From positions 118,523,905-118,587,904 of the forward strand of contig OY726559.1 of NCBI GenBank assembly GCA_963383645.1: DNA of 64,000 nucleotides, in the 5' to 3' direction. Source of the stretch: Muscardinus avellanarius. Its lineage: Eukaryota > Chordata > Mammalia > Rodentia > Gliridae. The stretch's first letter is position 1, and the number at the start of each line of letters is the position of its first letter. Shown here one piece after another: positions 30,009 to 41,345 of this stretch. Under the pieces are notes generated by a model. The model did not search any database and was not told the DNA's origin. It saw only the letters and a list, made by a program, of their open reading frames with translations. The position numbers were made by a program, and so were the translations under genes.

Positions 30009-30222
30009 AGCCCGGTATGATGGCTCACGCTTGTCATCCCAGCATTGGGGAGGCTGACACTGGAGGATCGCTGTTCGCGGACAGCCTCAGCTACTTAGTG
30101 AGGCCCTCTGCAACTCAGTGAGACCCTGTTTCAAAAAATAAAAGACTAAAAAAATAAGGCAGGGGGTGTAGCTCGGAGGTCGAATGCCCTGGGTTTCATC
30201 CCTAGACCCGCAAAAAAATAAA
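30009..30222 (+). mobile_element. B1-dID SINE, subfamily B
   Basis: GTTCGCGGACAGCC present; ID half GGCAGGGGGTGTAGCTC; flanking AAATTTCTC. Confidence 0.9.
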
Positions 30223-30239
30223 GTGAAATTTCTCTAAAA

Positions 30240-30960
30240 CGGTGTTTCTCAACAGACCAAACCACCTGCGTGTTATCCGCCGGTGATTCTTCAAAGGCGC
30301 GTCCATAACAGCTGGGCGTCCCGCGTAAACGCTGCAGTGACCGTGCCTGGCGCCCGTCCTTGGGCTGGCGACCTGCCGCAGTCCTAGGAGACGCCGGCCT
30401 CAGCCCTCAGTCCCTGGCAGGCGGACAAAATTGTTTTTCTTTCTCTGGGACGCTATTTTTACAACGGGGCGCCCTCCAGCGATCCTGGGGTCCCAAACAG
30501 TGGGAACAGGCTGTGAGCGTTCTGCGGAGACAGCAGGAAGCCTTGACATTATAAAGAAAAGAAAAATAAGGACTTTACTGTGTGCGCCTCACTGGAGTCA
30601 CGGGACACAGTGCGAGAACTTGTAAGTCAGATTCGTAGATCCAACCCCAGAATCGAAAAGCCAGGAGTGGAAAAAAAAAAAAAAAAAAAGAGAGGTCAAG
30701 ATTCCGGAAGAGCCGCGAGACGCGAATCCCTGGGCAAGGGCGCTTCACAGCACGTCTCTGATTGGACCAGAAGCGCCGCATTCCCGGTCACGTGGTCTGA
30801 CCCCGCCCCCACCGGTAGATAAGCGGGGCCTGCGCTCGCCGGTCACGTCCCCAGGCCGAGGCTGCGAGGCTGCGCATGCGCGGGGCTGGCTCCAGCCAGC
30901 AGGATGATTTTCACTGCGGGGGGCCAGCCATAGAGGGCGGGAGCCCCTTGGCCAGGTCCT
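30240..30960. promoter_or_regulatory. Promoter-like CpG-rich island without an assigned gene
   Basis: In order: an ETS-type CCGGAAG at 30704-30710, an inverted CCAAT (ATTGG) at 30761-30765, an E-box CACGTG at 30789-30794, a GC box CCCCGCCCCC at 30801-30810, and a perfect NRF1 site TGCGCATGCGCG at 30871-30882. A good splice donor (CTT|GTAAGT) lies at 30622 on the plus strand. No protein gene that I recognise starts here. Confidence 0.65.
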
Positions 30961-31047
30961 CGGGCCTTCCCTTTCTTTACTAACACGTTAAGCAACCCTT
31001 GCTTAATAATGGACACAACCTTGTCTTTCTAATTTAATTTCAAATAC

Positions 31048-31248
31048 TGAAGTGGCGCACACCTGTAATCCCTGTACTTGAGAACATAAGACAGGATGAC
31101 CGCAGGTTCGAGGACAGCCTCAGCAAGTAGTGAGACTCAGCAACCTAGCAAGGCCCTATTTCCAAGAAGAAAGAACATGGGGTTGGGGTTGTAGCTCGAA
31201 GATAGAATGCGTATGTGTCTGGGTTCAATACCCGGTACCACAAAATAT
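31048..31248 (+). mobile_element. Old B1-dID SINE
   Basis: Lacks the first bases of B1; ID half GGTTGGGGTTGTAGCTC; tail (TA)n. Confidence 0.8.
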
Positions 31249-31389
31249 ATATATTGGATTTTTCTGATTCTCACATTCATAAATGTCACCCAATTGCTGA
31301 ACAATTATAAAGCTATGTTTATACCTTTTGAGATCTCTAACATGGAAATAAGTTAGTTTCGTGTTTTCCTTCAGTAAAAACACACATAC

Positions 31390-31582
31390 AAGCCAGGCGT
31401 GATAGTCCACGCTTGTGATCCCCGCGCTTGGGAGGCTGAGACAGGAGGATTGCGCAAGTTGGAAGCCAGTCTCTCTGGTTTAAGAGACCCTGTTTCCAAA
31501 TAAAAAAAAGTATAAAAATAGGTCTGGGAGTGTAGCCCGGAGGTAGAAGGGTTTCATCCCCAGTACCACCGAAACCAAAAAC

Positions 31583-31625
<43 letters not shown>

Positions 31626-31875
31626 AATAAGAGAGATGGCAGGGCATGGTGGTGCACGCTTGTAATCCCAGCATTTAGGAGGCTGAGACAGGAGGATTGC
31701 CATTTGAGGCCAGCCTCGGCTACTTAGGCCCTATGCAACTCAGTGTGACCTTGTTTCAAAAATAAAAAATAAAAAATAAAAAATAGGGCTGGAGCTGGAG
31801 GTGTAGTTTGGAGGTAGAATGCCCCTGGGTTTCATCCTCAGTACTGCAAGTAAATAAATAAACGAATAAATAAAA
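31390..31875 (+). mobile_element. C-like copy, CA repeat, then another B1-dID
   Basis: 31390-31580 has the hairpin B1 and an altered ID end (GGGTTTCATCCCCAG); CA repeat 31585-31621; 31638-31875 is a complete copy with TAAA tail. Confidence 0.85.
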
Positions 31876-31897
31876 GATATGATAATATACCTGAATT

Positions 31898-32037
31898 GTG
31901 TGTGTGATACTGGGGACTGAGATCAGGAGCATTCTACTGAACTACATCCCCAGCCCTATTTTATTTTGAAAAAGGTCTCACCAAGCTGATGGCAGTCTCA
32001 CTATTTGCTGAGACTGTCCTCAAACCTGTGATCCTCT
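31898..32037 (-). mobile_element. B1-dID cut by the adjoining LTR-like block
   Basis: Stops at GTGATCCTCT, part way through the B1 half; the rest of the B1 is not found downstream. Confidence 0.7.
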
Positions 32038-32895
32038 TGTTACAAGGTATTGAAACGGGGTTTCTTGAGAAGAAACATGGCGTTTCCTTAAGATGAAACG
32101 GGTTCCTCGAGAAGAAACACTTCTTGAGAAGAAACACGGCGTTTCCTTACTGGATTCTTGTCTCGGCAGGAAGGGGAGCGAGAAGTTTATTGGAAGCAGC
32201 AGGGAATAGGGGAAAGTGGCAGAACACCCCTAAGGGCTGTCGGGACTCTGGTGCCCAGCAGCTGCCTTCGGGACAGTACTTGAGGGTTGCCCGAGCCAAA
32301 TGCCTTCAGTTGCAAGCTGCTTTCTCCCAAAGTCCACGTGATCTGCCAGAAAAGAAGTGCAAGTCACCCCTAGGGGCCCTGGTCGGCCTTGATGTCCAGT
32401 GGAGGCCTTCAGGTCACTACCTGAGTGTATCCCGGGCCAAGTGCCTTCAATTGTGCCCTATCTTCTCTCAAAGCCAACGCAACCTGCAGGAGAGAGAGAA
32501 AAGCTCCCCAACGGGGAGGGGTTCCCAGAGTGGGAAACCGTCCTGGTGACTGGTCTAGGGGTTTATATATCTCTGTATGTCCTCTGTTCCTTGGAGTCTG
32601 GGAGGCAGTTCTTAAAATTTGCATAGGGTATTTGCATGTCCTTTGAGGGGTCTCCTTCTTTCAGTAGAGGTGTGAGACTTGCTCCAGGGATGTCTCCTGG
32701 GTTTGTTGATTAGTAAACAGATGGTTTTGTGAAGCTTTGGTCATTCTTATCTCTGAACCTTGGAAGGGCTGGTCTCTTTTTAGGAGCCTTGGAAGTTAAT
32801 TAGTATTCGTTGCTCCTCAGGAAATTAAGCTTTTCTACCGAGGCCTCTTCCCTACATGCCTACTTCTTTTCTACCTCCTCAGTATGGGCTATTAA
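32038..32895. mobile_element. LTR-like or other retroelement block, about 850 bases
   Basis: Opens TGTTAC where it breaks a SINE. CTTGAGAAGAAACA-GGCGTTTCC occurs twice, 60 bases apart (about 32063 and 32123). A tandem duplication of about 110 bases lies at about 32261-32370 and 32403-32510 and makes a 141-codon open frame (32124-32549) repeat itself. I see no clear right end or target duplication, so the class is uncertain. Confidence 0.45.
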
Positions 32896-32926
32896 GCCCG
32901 GTTTTACTTGAAAAAAAAAAATTTTT

Positions 32927-33366
32927 TTTTTTTTGGTACTGAGAATGGAACCCAGGGGCATTATATTTACAAGCTGCACCCTCAGCCCTATTTTTTTTTT
33001 TTTTTTTTTTTTTTTTGGTGGTACTCGGGGTGGAACCCAGAGGCTTTCTACCTTCAGGCTATACTGTCAGACCTATTTTATACTTTATTTGGAAACAGGG
33101 TCTCACTAAGTTGCTGAGAGCCTCACTAAGTAGCTGAAGCTGGCTTCGAACCTGTGCGATCCTCCTGTCTCAGCCTCCCAAGCGCGGGGATTACAAGCGT
33201 GCGCCACCAAGTTGGCTCCAGCCCTATTTTTTATCCTTTATTTTGAAACAGGGTCTCACTGAGTTGCAGAGGGCCTCACTAAGTAGCTGAGGCTGGCCGC
33301 GAATGGCAATCCTCTGGTCTCAGCCTCCCGAATGCTGGGATTACAAGTGTGCACCACCACACGTGG
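32927..33366 (-). mobile_element. B1-dID split by a subfamily A copy
   Basis: Host ID 32927-32989; A copy about 32996-33214; host B1 33215-33366. CAGCCCTATTTTT flanks the inner copy, so it entered the linker. Confidence 0.88.
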
Positions 33367-33934
33367 TTTACCTGAATTTTAAGGAACCAACAATTTTTGG
33401 TGAGTAATATCACTTCTCAGAAAAGAATTTTCCTTTTGACAGAGCAAATATTTAAGAGTTCTTTGTTTTATTTTTTCCTTCTTCTATTGAGGGATCATAC
33501 ATTTTTTCAGCACTGTTTTGATGTTGCCAGAATATTTAAAAATACTCATTAGCAGGTGAAGTTGATAGGGAATGCATTAAGTAACTCAAGGACACGGAGA
33601 AGCTTCTTGCTGAGAAAGGAGGGACAGCCATCTGGTCTATGCAACTGAAGCCAAAGCCTTACACTGATCCTCTGATAAACCTACTTTGCATTTTGTAACA
33701 TCTAGTTTCCCTTCCAGCAGCCTTGGGGTTTTTACCCAGAGATTAGGGACAAATAAAAGGTCGGCTCATGCAGGCTAGCTTGTAATGAGGAAATACCAGT
33801 CCTGTGGTCTGACGCTAAAGCTTTGTCCTTGATAAAAACTAAAACGTAATGTGCCATGATGATTACAGGCTTTTACTCTGTTAGATCTTTTTTTTCCATA
33901 TTAGATCTTATTCACATTTATTTATTAATTTTTA
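33367..33934. other. Unique AT-rich intergenic sequence
   Basis: No open frame, repeat or RNA gene recognised. Confidence 0.55.
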
Positions 33935-34985
33935 ATCAACCTATTTATTTATTTATTTATATTGGGGGTGGAGCCTAGGGGCATTCTACCTCTGAGCTAC
34001 ACCCCAGCCCGATTTTTTTTGGGGGGGTGGTACTGGGGTTCCTGGAAGCCCTTCTATCTCCGGGCTACACTCCCAGACCTATTTTTATATTTTTATTTGG
34101 AAACAGGGTCTCTTAAGCCATCAAGGGTGGCTCCGAACCTGTGCGATCCTCCTGTCTCTGCCTCCCAAACATGGGGATTACAAGTGTGCGCCACCACGTC
34201 CTGCTCTGATTTTTTTTTTAATGCAGTACTGGGGCTTGAACCAAGGGGTCTTCTTTTTTTTTTTTTTTTTTTTTTTTTGGTGGTACTGGGGGTGGAACCC
34301 AGAGGCTTTTCTACCTCCAGGCTATACTCCCAGACCTTTTTTATATTTTATTTGGAAACGGATTCACTAAGTTGCTGAGAGCCTCACTAAGCAGCTGAGG
34401 CTGGCTTCGAACCTGTGCGATCCTCCTGTCTCAGCCTCCTAAACGCGGGGATTACAAGCGTGCGCCACCACGCCTGGCGAACCAAGGGGTATTCTACCTC
34501 CTCGTTACATGCCCCAAACCTATTTTTTTTTTCTTTCTTTCTTTTTGCAGTACTAGGGATGGAACACAGGGGCATTGTACCTCCAAGCTACACCCCTAGC
34601 CCTATATTTTAGTCTTTTTTATTCCTGTCATTTAAAACTTCTTTATTTCATTTTTTTATTTTTTTGCAGTACTGGTGGATGGAACCCAGGGTCATTCTAC
34701 TTCCAGGTTACATCCCCAGCCCTATTTTTTATTCTTTATTTTTAAACAGGGTCTCACTGAGTTGCAAAGGGCCTCACTATGTAGCTGAGGCTGTCCTCAA
34801 ACCCTGATCTTCCTGTCTCCGCCTCCCAAATGTTGGGATTACAAGCATGCGGCGCTATGCCTGGTGTCTCTTTTATTTTTGAAACTGGGTCTCACTGAGT
34901 TGCGAAGGGCCTCGTTAAGTAGCTGAGGCTGCCAGAGAACCACAATCCTCTCGTCTCAGCCTCCTGAATGCTGGGACTACAGCTT
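33935..34985 (-). mobile_element. Dense minus-strand SINE pile
   Basis: TTTA repeat to 33960; ID 33961-34013; C copy 34014-34205; ID 34206-34245; A copy 34251-34478, which entered an ID half (GAACCAAGGGGT on both sides, 34234 and 34479); ID 34531-34612; full copy 34651-34864; B1 34865-34985. Confidence 0.8.
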
Positions 34986-35003
34986 ATGACAAATGCTCAG
35001 GTT

Positions 35004-35362
35004 TTTTTTTTTTTTTTTTGTTTTTGGTGGTACTGGGGTTCCTGGAAGCCCTTCTACCTCCGGGCTACACTCCCAGACACCTATTTTATATTGTTTTTTA
35101 TTTGGAAACAGGGTCTCTGAAGCCAGATGAGGCTGGTTTCGAACCTGCGCGATCCTCCTGTCTCTGCCTCCCTTGCGTGGGGATTACAAGCGTGCGCCAC
35201 CACGCCTAGCCCAGCCATATTTTTTATTATTTTATTTTGAAACAGGCTCTCGCTGAGTTGTGAAGGGCCTCACTAAGTAGCTGAGGCTGACCACGAGTCC
35301 ACATCCTCCTGTCTCAGCCTCCCGAATGCTGGGATTACAAGCGTGCGCTGCCACGCCTGGCT
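35004..35362 (-). mobile_element. Subfamily C copy plus B1 half
   Basis: C copy 35004-35210 with AGCCAGATGAGGCTGG in place of the GC loop; B1 half 35211-35362. Confidence 0.85.
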
Positions 35363-35412
35363 CCACTCTATCTTCTGAAGAGCAATGTCTAAACATAAGA
35401 TTAGAAACCCAG

Positions 35413-35725
35413 AAGCCAGGCCTGATGGTGCACTCTTGTAATCCCAGTACTTGGGAGGCTGGGACAGGAGGATCAGGGTTCGAGGACAGCCTCAGCTACT
35501 TAGTGAGGCCCTTTGCAACTCAGTGAGACTCTGTTTCCAAATAAAGAATAAAAAATAGGGCTGGGGGTGTAGCTCAGAGGTAGAATGCCCTGGGTTCCAT
35601 CCCCCAGTACCACAAAATAAATAAATAAATAAAATAAAATAAAATAGGGCTGAGGTGTAGGTTGGAGGTAGAATGCCTCTGGGTTCAACCCCCAGTACTG
35701 AAAACAAAAACAAAAACAAAAAAAG
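35413..35725 (+). mobile_element. B1-dID with an extra ID half
   Basis: Full copy 35413-35645 ending in AATA/AAAT units, then a second ID 35646-35725. Confidence 0.85.
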
Positions 35726-35919
35726 ATTGGGAGCCAAGACTGCAAAGGCTGAGCTGCCAGCTGGGCCAGTTCAATGAGCGCATGCCAGCTCATTGTCCGT
35801 TTGGCAGGACTCAATTAAGCTGACCCATTTAGGATGGAGAGACTTGAGCCACAAAAATTTAGCCAGAGGTAGATGTCTAGTTTAAGGCGTGAGTTTATTT
35901 GTTTATAAAGGAGTTGTAT
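35726..35919. other. Unassigned sequence, possibly an old LTR end
   Basis: Contains the partial inverted repeat GAGCTGCCAGCTGG and GCATGCCAGCTC. No clear family. Confidence 0.35.
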
Positions 35920-36417
35920 TTTTTTTTCCCCCCCCTGGGGATGGAACCCAGGGGCATTCGACCTCCGAGCTACACCCCCAGCCCTATGTTTCATTCTTTA
36001 TTTTGAAACAGGGTCTCACTGAGTTGCAAAGTGTTAGGTTTTGCGTGGTGTGCTGTGTAAACAATACGAGAGGAGACCAGGATACGCGGTACCAGCTTTT
36101 ATGGGAGGGGACGGAATTCTCCTCTTGGGGGTAGGGGCCAGTTCAAAGGACCAAGCACATAGGAGACCAGAGTGCAAAAGCTGCTTCTTAAAGAGGGATG
36201 TCTCGGAGGTGGGAACCCAGCTTCTCTCGGGATATCTGTAGTCTGCTCCACCTCCAGGGTTCCGCCTCCTGCCCTTGCAGAGGTCACGTGGGGAAGGGAG
36301 GGACCCAACTTGTCACAAAGGACCTCAGTAAGTAGTTGAGGCTGTCTGCCAACTGCGATCCTTGTGTCTAGGCCTCCCAAAGGCTGGGATTACAAGTGTG
36401 GGCCATCACGCCCGGCT
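35920..36417 (-). mobile_element. B1-dID SINE interrupted by a solo LTR
   Basis: SINE parts 35920-36031 and 36321-36417 join cleanly once the LTR and one CAAAG are removed. Confidence 0.88.
36032..36315 (-). mobile_element. Solo LTR, 284 bases, endogenous retrovirus-like
   Basis: On the minus strand it runs TGACAAG...CCTAACA, with TG/CA ends and a 5-base CAAAG target duplication (36027-36031 and 36316-36320). A CACGTG motif lies near its start, and CATAAAAG at 36096-36103 (plus coordinates) is a candidate TATA box. No internal retroviral genes are present. Confidence 0.8.
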
Positions 36418-36540
36418 GAGAGGTTGTTATCTTTACATTGACAATATTCACAGTTTGTAGTTTGTGTTCTAGATCAGTGCTAATATAAATATAATGCTAT
36501 CTACGAATGCAAGTCACAGAAGTATTTTAAGTAAAAAGAA

Positions 36541-36725
36541 GCAGGGCGTGGTGGCGCACGCTTGTAATCCCAGTACTTGGGAGGCTGAGACAGGAAGATC
36601 ACATAGATTCGAAGCCAGCTCAGCAACTTAGTGAGATCCTGTTTCCAAATAAAATATAAAAATAGGTAGCTTGGAGGTAGTAGGCCCCTGGGTTCCATCC
36701 CTAGTACCACAAAAAAAAAAAAAAA
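36541..36725 (+). mobile_element. B1-dID SINE, subfamily A
   Basis: The ID half is shortened at its front (ATAGGTAGCTTGGAGGTAG); 16-base A-tail. Confidence 0.87.
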
Positions 36726-36770
36726 AGCAAAAGAAACAGGTAAACTTAATTTTATTTAATTGTGTCTGTG

Positions 36771-37170
36771 TTTGAGAATACTAGGGGTGAACCCAAAGGC
36801 ATTCTACTTCCAAGCTACACACCTAGCTTGATTTTATTTCTTATTTGGAAGCTGTGTCTCACTAGGTTAATGGGTCTCACGGCCTCCTATGCCTGTCCCC
36901 GAACCTTCGATCCTCCTGTCTCAGCCTCCCAAGTACTGGGATTACAAGTGTGCACCACCACGCCCTGCTCTTTATGACTCTTAATTGCAAATTATTTTTC
37001 AAGAGGCCTCTCCCCTTCCCCGTGGGATTTTATTTCTTGTTTCGAAACAAGTTCTCGCTAGGTTGCTATGAGTCTCACTATTTGTTGAGGCTGGCTTCAG
37101 ACCTGTGATCCTCCTGTCTCAGCCTCCCAAGTATTGGGATTATAGGCTGCTCCCCCACACCCAGCTCCAG
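36771..37170 (-). mobile_element. Old B1-dID and a separate B1 half
   Basis: Full copy 36771-36969; B1 half 37027-37170 ending CCACACCCAGC. Confidence 0.78.
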
Positions 37171-37245
37171 AGGATTTTTAATGAGCTACTCTATAGGGTG
37201 TAAGTGTTTGTAAAACATTTACTTATTTAATAGGCTTGTTATCAT

Positions 37246-37400
37246 TTATTATTAATTATTCATTGAGTACCTAGTATGCCGTGGGCAATGTTCTAAGCGC
37301 TCGAAAACAGCAGTGAATAAAACAGACAAATTGCCTGCTCTTTTTTATTCTCCTGGGACAGAGTCAACCAGATAAATAAAGTGTGAAGGCAAAAAGAAGG
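37246..37400 (+). mobile_element. LINE L2 3'-end fragment
   Basis: ATTGAGTACCTAGTATGCCG, GGCAATGTTCTAAGCGCT, CAGCAGTGAATAAAACAGAC in order match the L2 3' end. An ancient mammalian repeat. Confidence 0.85.
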
Positions 37401-37514
37401 CAGGAAAAGGACGTGGTAGGATCACCGCAGTAAACATGGACATTTGCGTTAGGGGGCTAGTGAAGTTCTCAGCGAATAAGTGATAAAATATTTATTTATT
37501 TATTTATTTAATCA

Positions 37515-38370
37515 ATACTGGAGATTGAGGTTATTCTACCTCTGGGCTACATTCCAGCCCCTGCCCTTTTTTTTTTTTTTTTTTTTTTTTAGGTACTAGG
37601 GATGGAACCCAGACCCAGGGTCATTCTAGCTCCAAGCTACACCCCCAGCCCTATTTCTTTTTTTTTTTTTTTTTTTGTGGTACTGGGGGTGGAACCCAGA
37701 GGCTTTCTACCTCCAGGTTATACTCCCAGACCTATTTTATACTTTATTTGGAAACAGGGTCTCACTAAGTTGCTGAGAGCCTCACTCAGTAGCTGAGGCT
37801 GGCTTCGAACCTGTGCGATCCTCCTGTCTCAGCCTCCCAAGCGCAGGGATTACAGGAGTGCGCCACCACACCCGGCTCTCCCGGCCCTATTTTTTTATTC
37901 TGTATTTTGAAACAGGATCTCATTGAGTTGCAAAGGGCCTCACTAAGTACCTGAGGCTGTCTGCGAACAGAATCCTCCTGTCTCAGCCTCCCAAAGGCAG
38001 GTATTACAAGCGTGTGCCACCATGCCCGGCCGGTTTTTTTTTTTTTCTCTTTTCTTTTCAAATAGAGTCTCACTCAGTTGCTGAGGGCCTCATTAAGGAG
38101 CTGAGGCTGGCTGTGAACCTGTGATCCTCCTGTCTCAGCCTCCCAAGAACTGGGATTGCAGGAGTGCACCATCATGCCTGGCTTACTTATTTACTTTTGT
38201 ACTGGGGATAGAAACCAGGGGCATTCTACCTTTGAGCAGTACTGCCCAACCCTTTTTTATTTTTCAGTTTGAAGCTGGATCTTTCTGTGTTGCTTACACT
38301 GGTCTTGAACATTAGACCCTGTTTCAGCCTCTCCAAGTACTGGAATTACAGACGTGGGCACCGCACTCAG
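37515..38370 (-). mobile_element. Minus-strand SINE nest
   Basis: ID 37515-37565; ID 37590-37655; A copy 37661-37875; B1 37876-38030; B1 38031-38183; old full copy 38195-38370. Confidence 0.8.
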
Positions 38371-38415
38371 CTGGACTTTGAACTTGGGATATTCTACCTC
38401 TGAGCAATAACCCAG

Positions 38416-38469
<54 letters not shown>
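38416..38469. repeat. (GT)n microsatellite
   Basis: About 26 uninterrupted TG units inside a minus-strand ID half (38375-38495). Confidence 0.97.
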
Positions 38470-38473
<4 letters not shown>

Positions 38474-38518
38474 GGGTATTGAACCCAGAGACAGTCAACC
38501 ATTCAACCATTCAACTTT

Positions 38519-38730
38519 TTGTGTGTGTGTGTGGGTTTGGGGATGGAACTCAGGGGCATTCGACCTCTGAGCTACACCCCCAGCCCTATTTTTTATTCTT
38601 TATTTTGAAACCAGGTCTCACTGCGTTGCAGAGGGCCTCACTGAGTAGCTGAGGCTGTCAGTGAACCGCGATCCTCCAGGTCTCAGCCTCCCGAATGCTG
38701 GGATGACAAGCGCGCGCCACCACGCCCGGC
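38519..38730 (-). mobile_element. B1-dID SINE, subfamily B
   Basis: Flanked by AACCATTCAACTTT; inserted into an ID half whose remainder continues to about 38770. An old B1 follows at 38775-38930. Confidence 0.9.
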
Positions 38731-38959
38731 TTAACCATTCAACTTTGAACTATACCCCCAGCCCAATTTGCACCCAGCTTTTTAAAATTTCTTTTGTTTT
38801 TTACTGAAACAGGATCACATTAGCTTGCTGAGGAACTCGCTTGATGCTGAGGTTGGCCTCAAACCTGCAATTCTCTGGTCTCAGCCTCCCAAGAACTGGG
38901 GTTGCAAGGCATTCACTGCCATGGGCAGCATAAAAACATTGTTTAAAATAAATATTTTG

Positions 38960-39819
38960 AACCAGGTGTGGTGGCCTAAACTTGTCATCCCAAACTTGGG
39001 AGGCTGAGACAGGGGGATCACAACCTCAGCAACTTGTGAGATCCCCTGCAATTTAGTGAGAACCTATTTCCAAGTAAAGAATAAAATAGTGCCGGGTGTG
39101 GTGGCGCATGCTTGTAATCCCAGCATTTGGGAGGCTGAGAAAGGAGGATCGCATAAGTTCGAAGCCAGCCTCATCTACATAGTGAGGCCCTTGAAACTTA
39201 GTGAGACCCTGTTTCAAAATACAGAATAAGTACCAGGCATGGTGGCACATGCTTGTAATCCCAGAGCTTGGGAGGCTGAGAAAGGAGGATTGCACAAGTT
39301 CGAAGCCAGCCTCATCTACTTAGAGAGGTTCTCAACAACTTAGTGAGAACTTGTTTCCAAATAAATTACATTAAAAAAAAATAGGGTTTGGGAGTATAGC
39401 CAGGAGGTAGAAAATCCCGGGGTTCCAACCCCCCACCCCAGTACCACAAAATACAGAATAAAAATAGGGCTGGGGGTGTAGCTTGGAGGTAGAATGCTCC
39501 CTGGGTTCAATCCCCAGTACTGCAAAATAAAGAAAAAAAAAATAGGGCTAGAAGTGTAATTTAGGTAGAACACCCTTGGGCTCATCCCCAGTACCACAAT
39601 AAAAATATATAAATAAATATTTTGAGCTGGGCATAGTGGTGCAGGTTTGTAATCCGAGGATTTGGGAGGCTGAGACAAGAAGATCTCAGGTTCTAGGCCA
39701 GCCTTAGCAATTTAGTGAAGCGTTCAGCAACGTTAGAGAGACCCTGTTTCGAAATAATAAATAAACTAGGTCTGGGGGTTTAGCCCAGAGGTAGAATGCC
39801 CCAGGATTTTATCCTTAGG

Positions 39820-39823
<4 letters not shown>
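38960..39823 (+). mobile_element. Russian-doll nest: B1, B1, A copy, ID, ID, then a full copy
   Basis: B1 38960-39089; B1 39090-39229; A copy 39230-39455; ID 39456-39537; ID 39541-39620; separate old copy 39626-39822. Confidence 0.85.

Positions 39824-39871
<48 letters not shown>
39823..39871. repeat. (CA)n microsatellite
   Basis: About 24 CA units at a SINE tail, followed by GTAC GTAC GTAC. Confidence 0.97.
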
Positions 39872-39872
<1 letters not shown>

Positions 39873-39953
39873 ACGTACGTTTTCACCTCTAGGAACACAC
39901 ATATACACATACATACAAACAAGTAGCACTGTAAACTTTGCCGTTATTGTCTT

Positions 39954-40152
39954 TTTTTTTTTTTTTTTTTCCGTGGTACTGGGGTTCCTGGAAGCCCTTC
40001 TACCTCCGGGCTACACTCCCTGACCTATTTTTGCATTTTTATTTGGAAACAGGGTCTCCTAAGCCAGCGCGCGGGGCTGGCTTCGAACCTGCGCGATCCT
40101 CCTGTCTCTGCCTCCCAAGCGCGGGGATTACAAGCGTGCGCCACCACGCCCG
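39954..40152 (-). mobile_element. B1-dID SINE, subfamily C, nearly pristine
   Basis: Perfect 14-base target duplication GCCGTTATTGTCTT at 39940-39953 and 40153-40166. A good reference copy for the subfamily. Confidence 0.95.
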
Positions 40153-40404
40153 GCCGTTATTGTCTTCTGAAGCCAGACTCTTTTCTGATTCTAGCCTCCG
40201 CCTGTCCAACAGCTGGGGTGGCTGGCGGAGGACTTGCTTTAGCCCTTGAGATCTGATTGGGAGCTACGGAAAACCTGCCGCGTGGTCACATGCACGTGTC
40301 ATCCCGCTAAATTCGTCTTGCTACTCTAGAGTGGAGGTACCTCATTGTACATGTGTTGGTATTTTAATTTGAGAGAATTGTTTTGCGTGTGTTTGTGTGA
40401 GGCA

Positions 40405-40951
40405 CTGGGGATGGAACCCAGGGGCATTCTACTCCCAGCTACAGTCCCACCCTTATTTTTTATTCTTTATTTGGAAACAGGGTCTCACTGAGTTGCAAAG
40501 GGCCTCACTAGGTAGCTGAGGCTGCCCATGAACCACGATCCTCTGGTCTCAGCCTCCCGAATACTGGGATGACAAGCGTGCCCCACCACGCCCGGCTAAT
40601 TTTTTGTTTTGAAATGGGGTCTTGCTAGGTTGCCGAGAGTCTCCCTAAATTGCTTAGACTGGTTCCAGCCATCATCCAGCCTAAGCTATTTCAGCCTCCC
40701 AAGCACTGGGATTACAGGCATTAGCCATCACACCTAGCAGGAATATATTATTTTTATTTATTTATTATTTTGTGGTGCTGGGGGGGGACCCAGGGGCTTT
40801 TCTACCTCCAGGCTATACTCCCAGACCTATTTTTATACTTCATTTGGAAACAGGGCCTCACTAAGTAGCTGAGGCTGGCTTCGAACCCGTGTGATCCTCC
40901 TGTCTCAGCCTCCCAAGCGCGGGGATTACAAGCGTGCGCCACCACGCCCAG
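40405..40951 (-). mobile_element. Three minus-strand SINE units
   Basis: B-like copy 40405-40597; old B1 40598-40738; A copy 40751-40951 flanked by GGAATATATTATTT. Confidence 0.87.
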
Positions 40952-41033
40952 CTTGGAATATATTATTTAATTAAAGGTAAATAGCAAGTATGTTTTAGTG
41001 AAAATATGATTGTTATTATAAACCAAAAAGAGT

Positions 41034-41260
41034 GGCCTGGCATGGTGGTGCACGCTTGTAATCCCAGCATTTGGGAGGCTGAGACAGGAGGATCGTGGTT
41101 CGCGGCCAGCCTCAGCTACTAAGCAAGGCTCTCTGCAACTCTAACTAACTTAGTGAGACCCTGTTTTAAAATAAAGAATAAAAAAGTAGGGCTGTGAGTG
41201 TAGCTCAGAGGTAGAATATCCCTGGGTTCAAACCCCAGAACCACAAAACACAACACCACT
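41034..41260 (+). mobile_element. B1-dID SINE with an internal duplication
   Basis: CAACTCTAACTAACTTAGTGAG shows a short insertion in the B1 half; the rest is complete. Confidence 0.85.
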
Positions 41261-41345
41261 TCCAGCTTTATAATATTTTAAATTTCACTAAATAACACCT
41301 AAAATATTAACTCTGAATGTGATTAATAGAAAGTGATAAATTTTG

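Noticed and set aside
32060..32140. Heat-shock element reading of TTCTTGAGAAGAA
   Set aside because: The GAA/TTC units are not in the nTTCnnGAAnnTTCn register; a near-palindrome describes them better.
32124..32549. 141-codon frame as a gene
   Set aside because: Its repeated protein pattern follows from a DNA tandem duplication in an LTR-like block. No known protein resembles it by eye.
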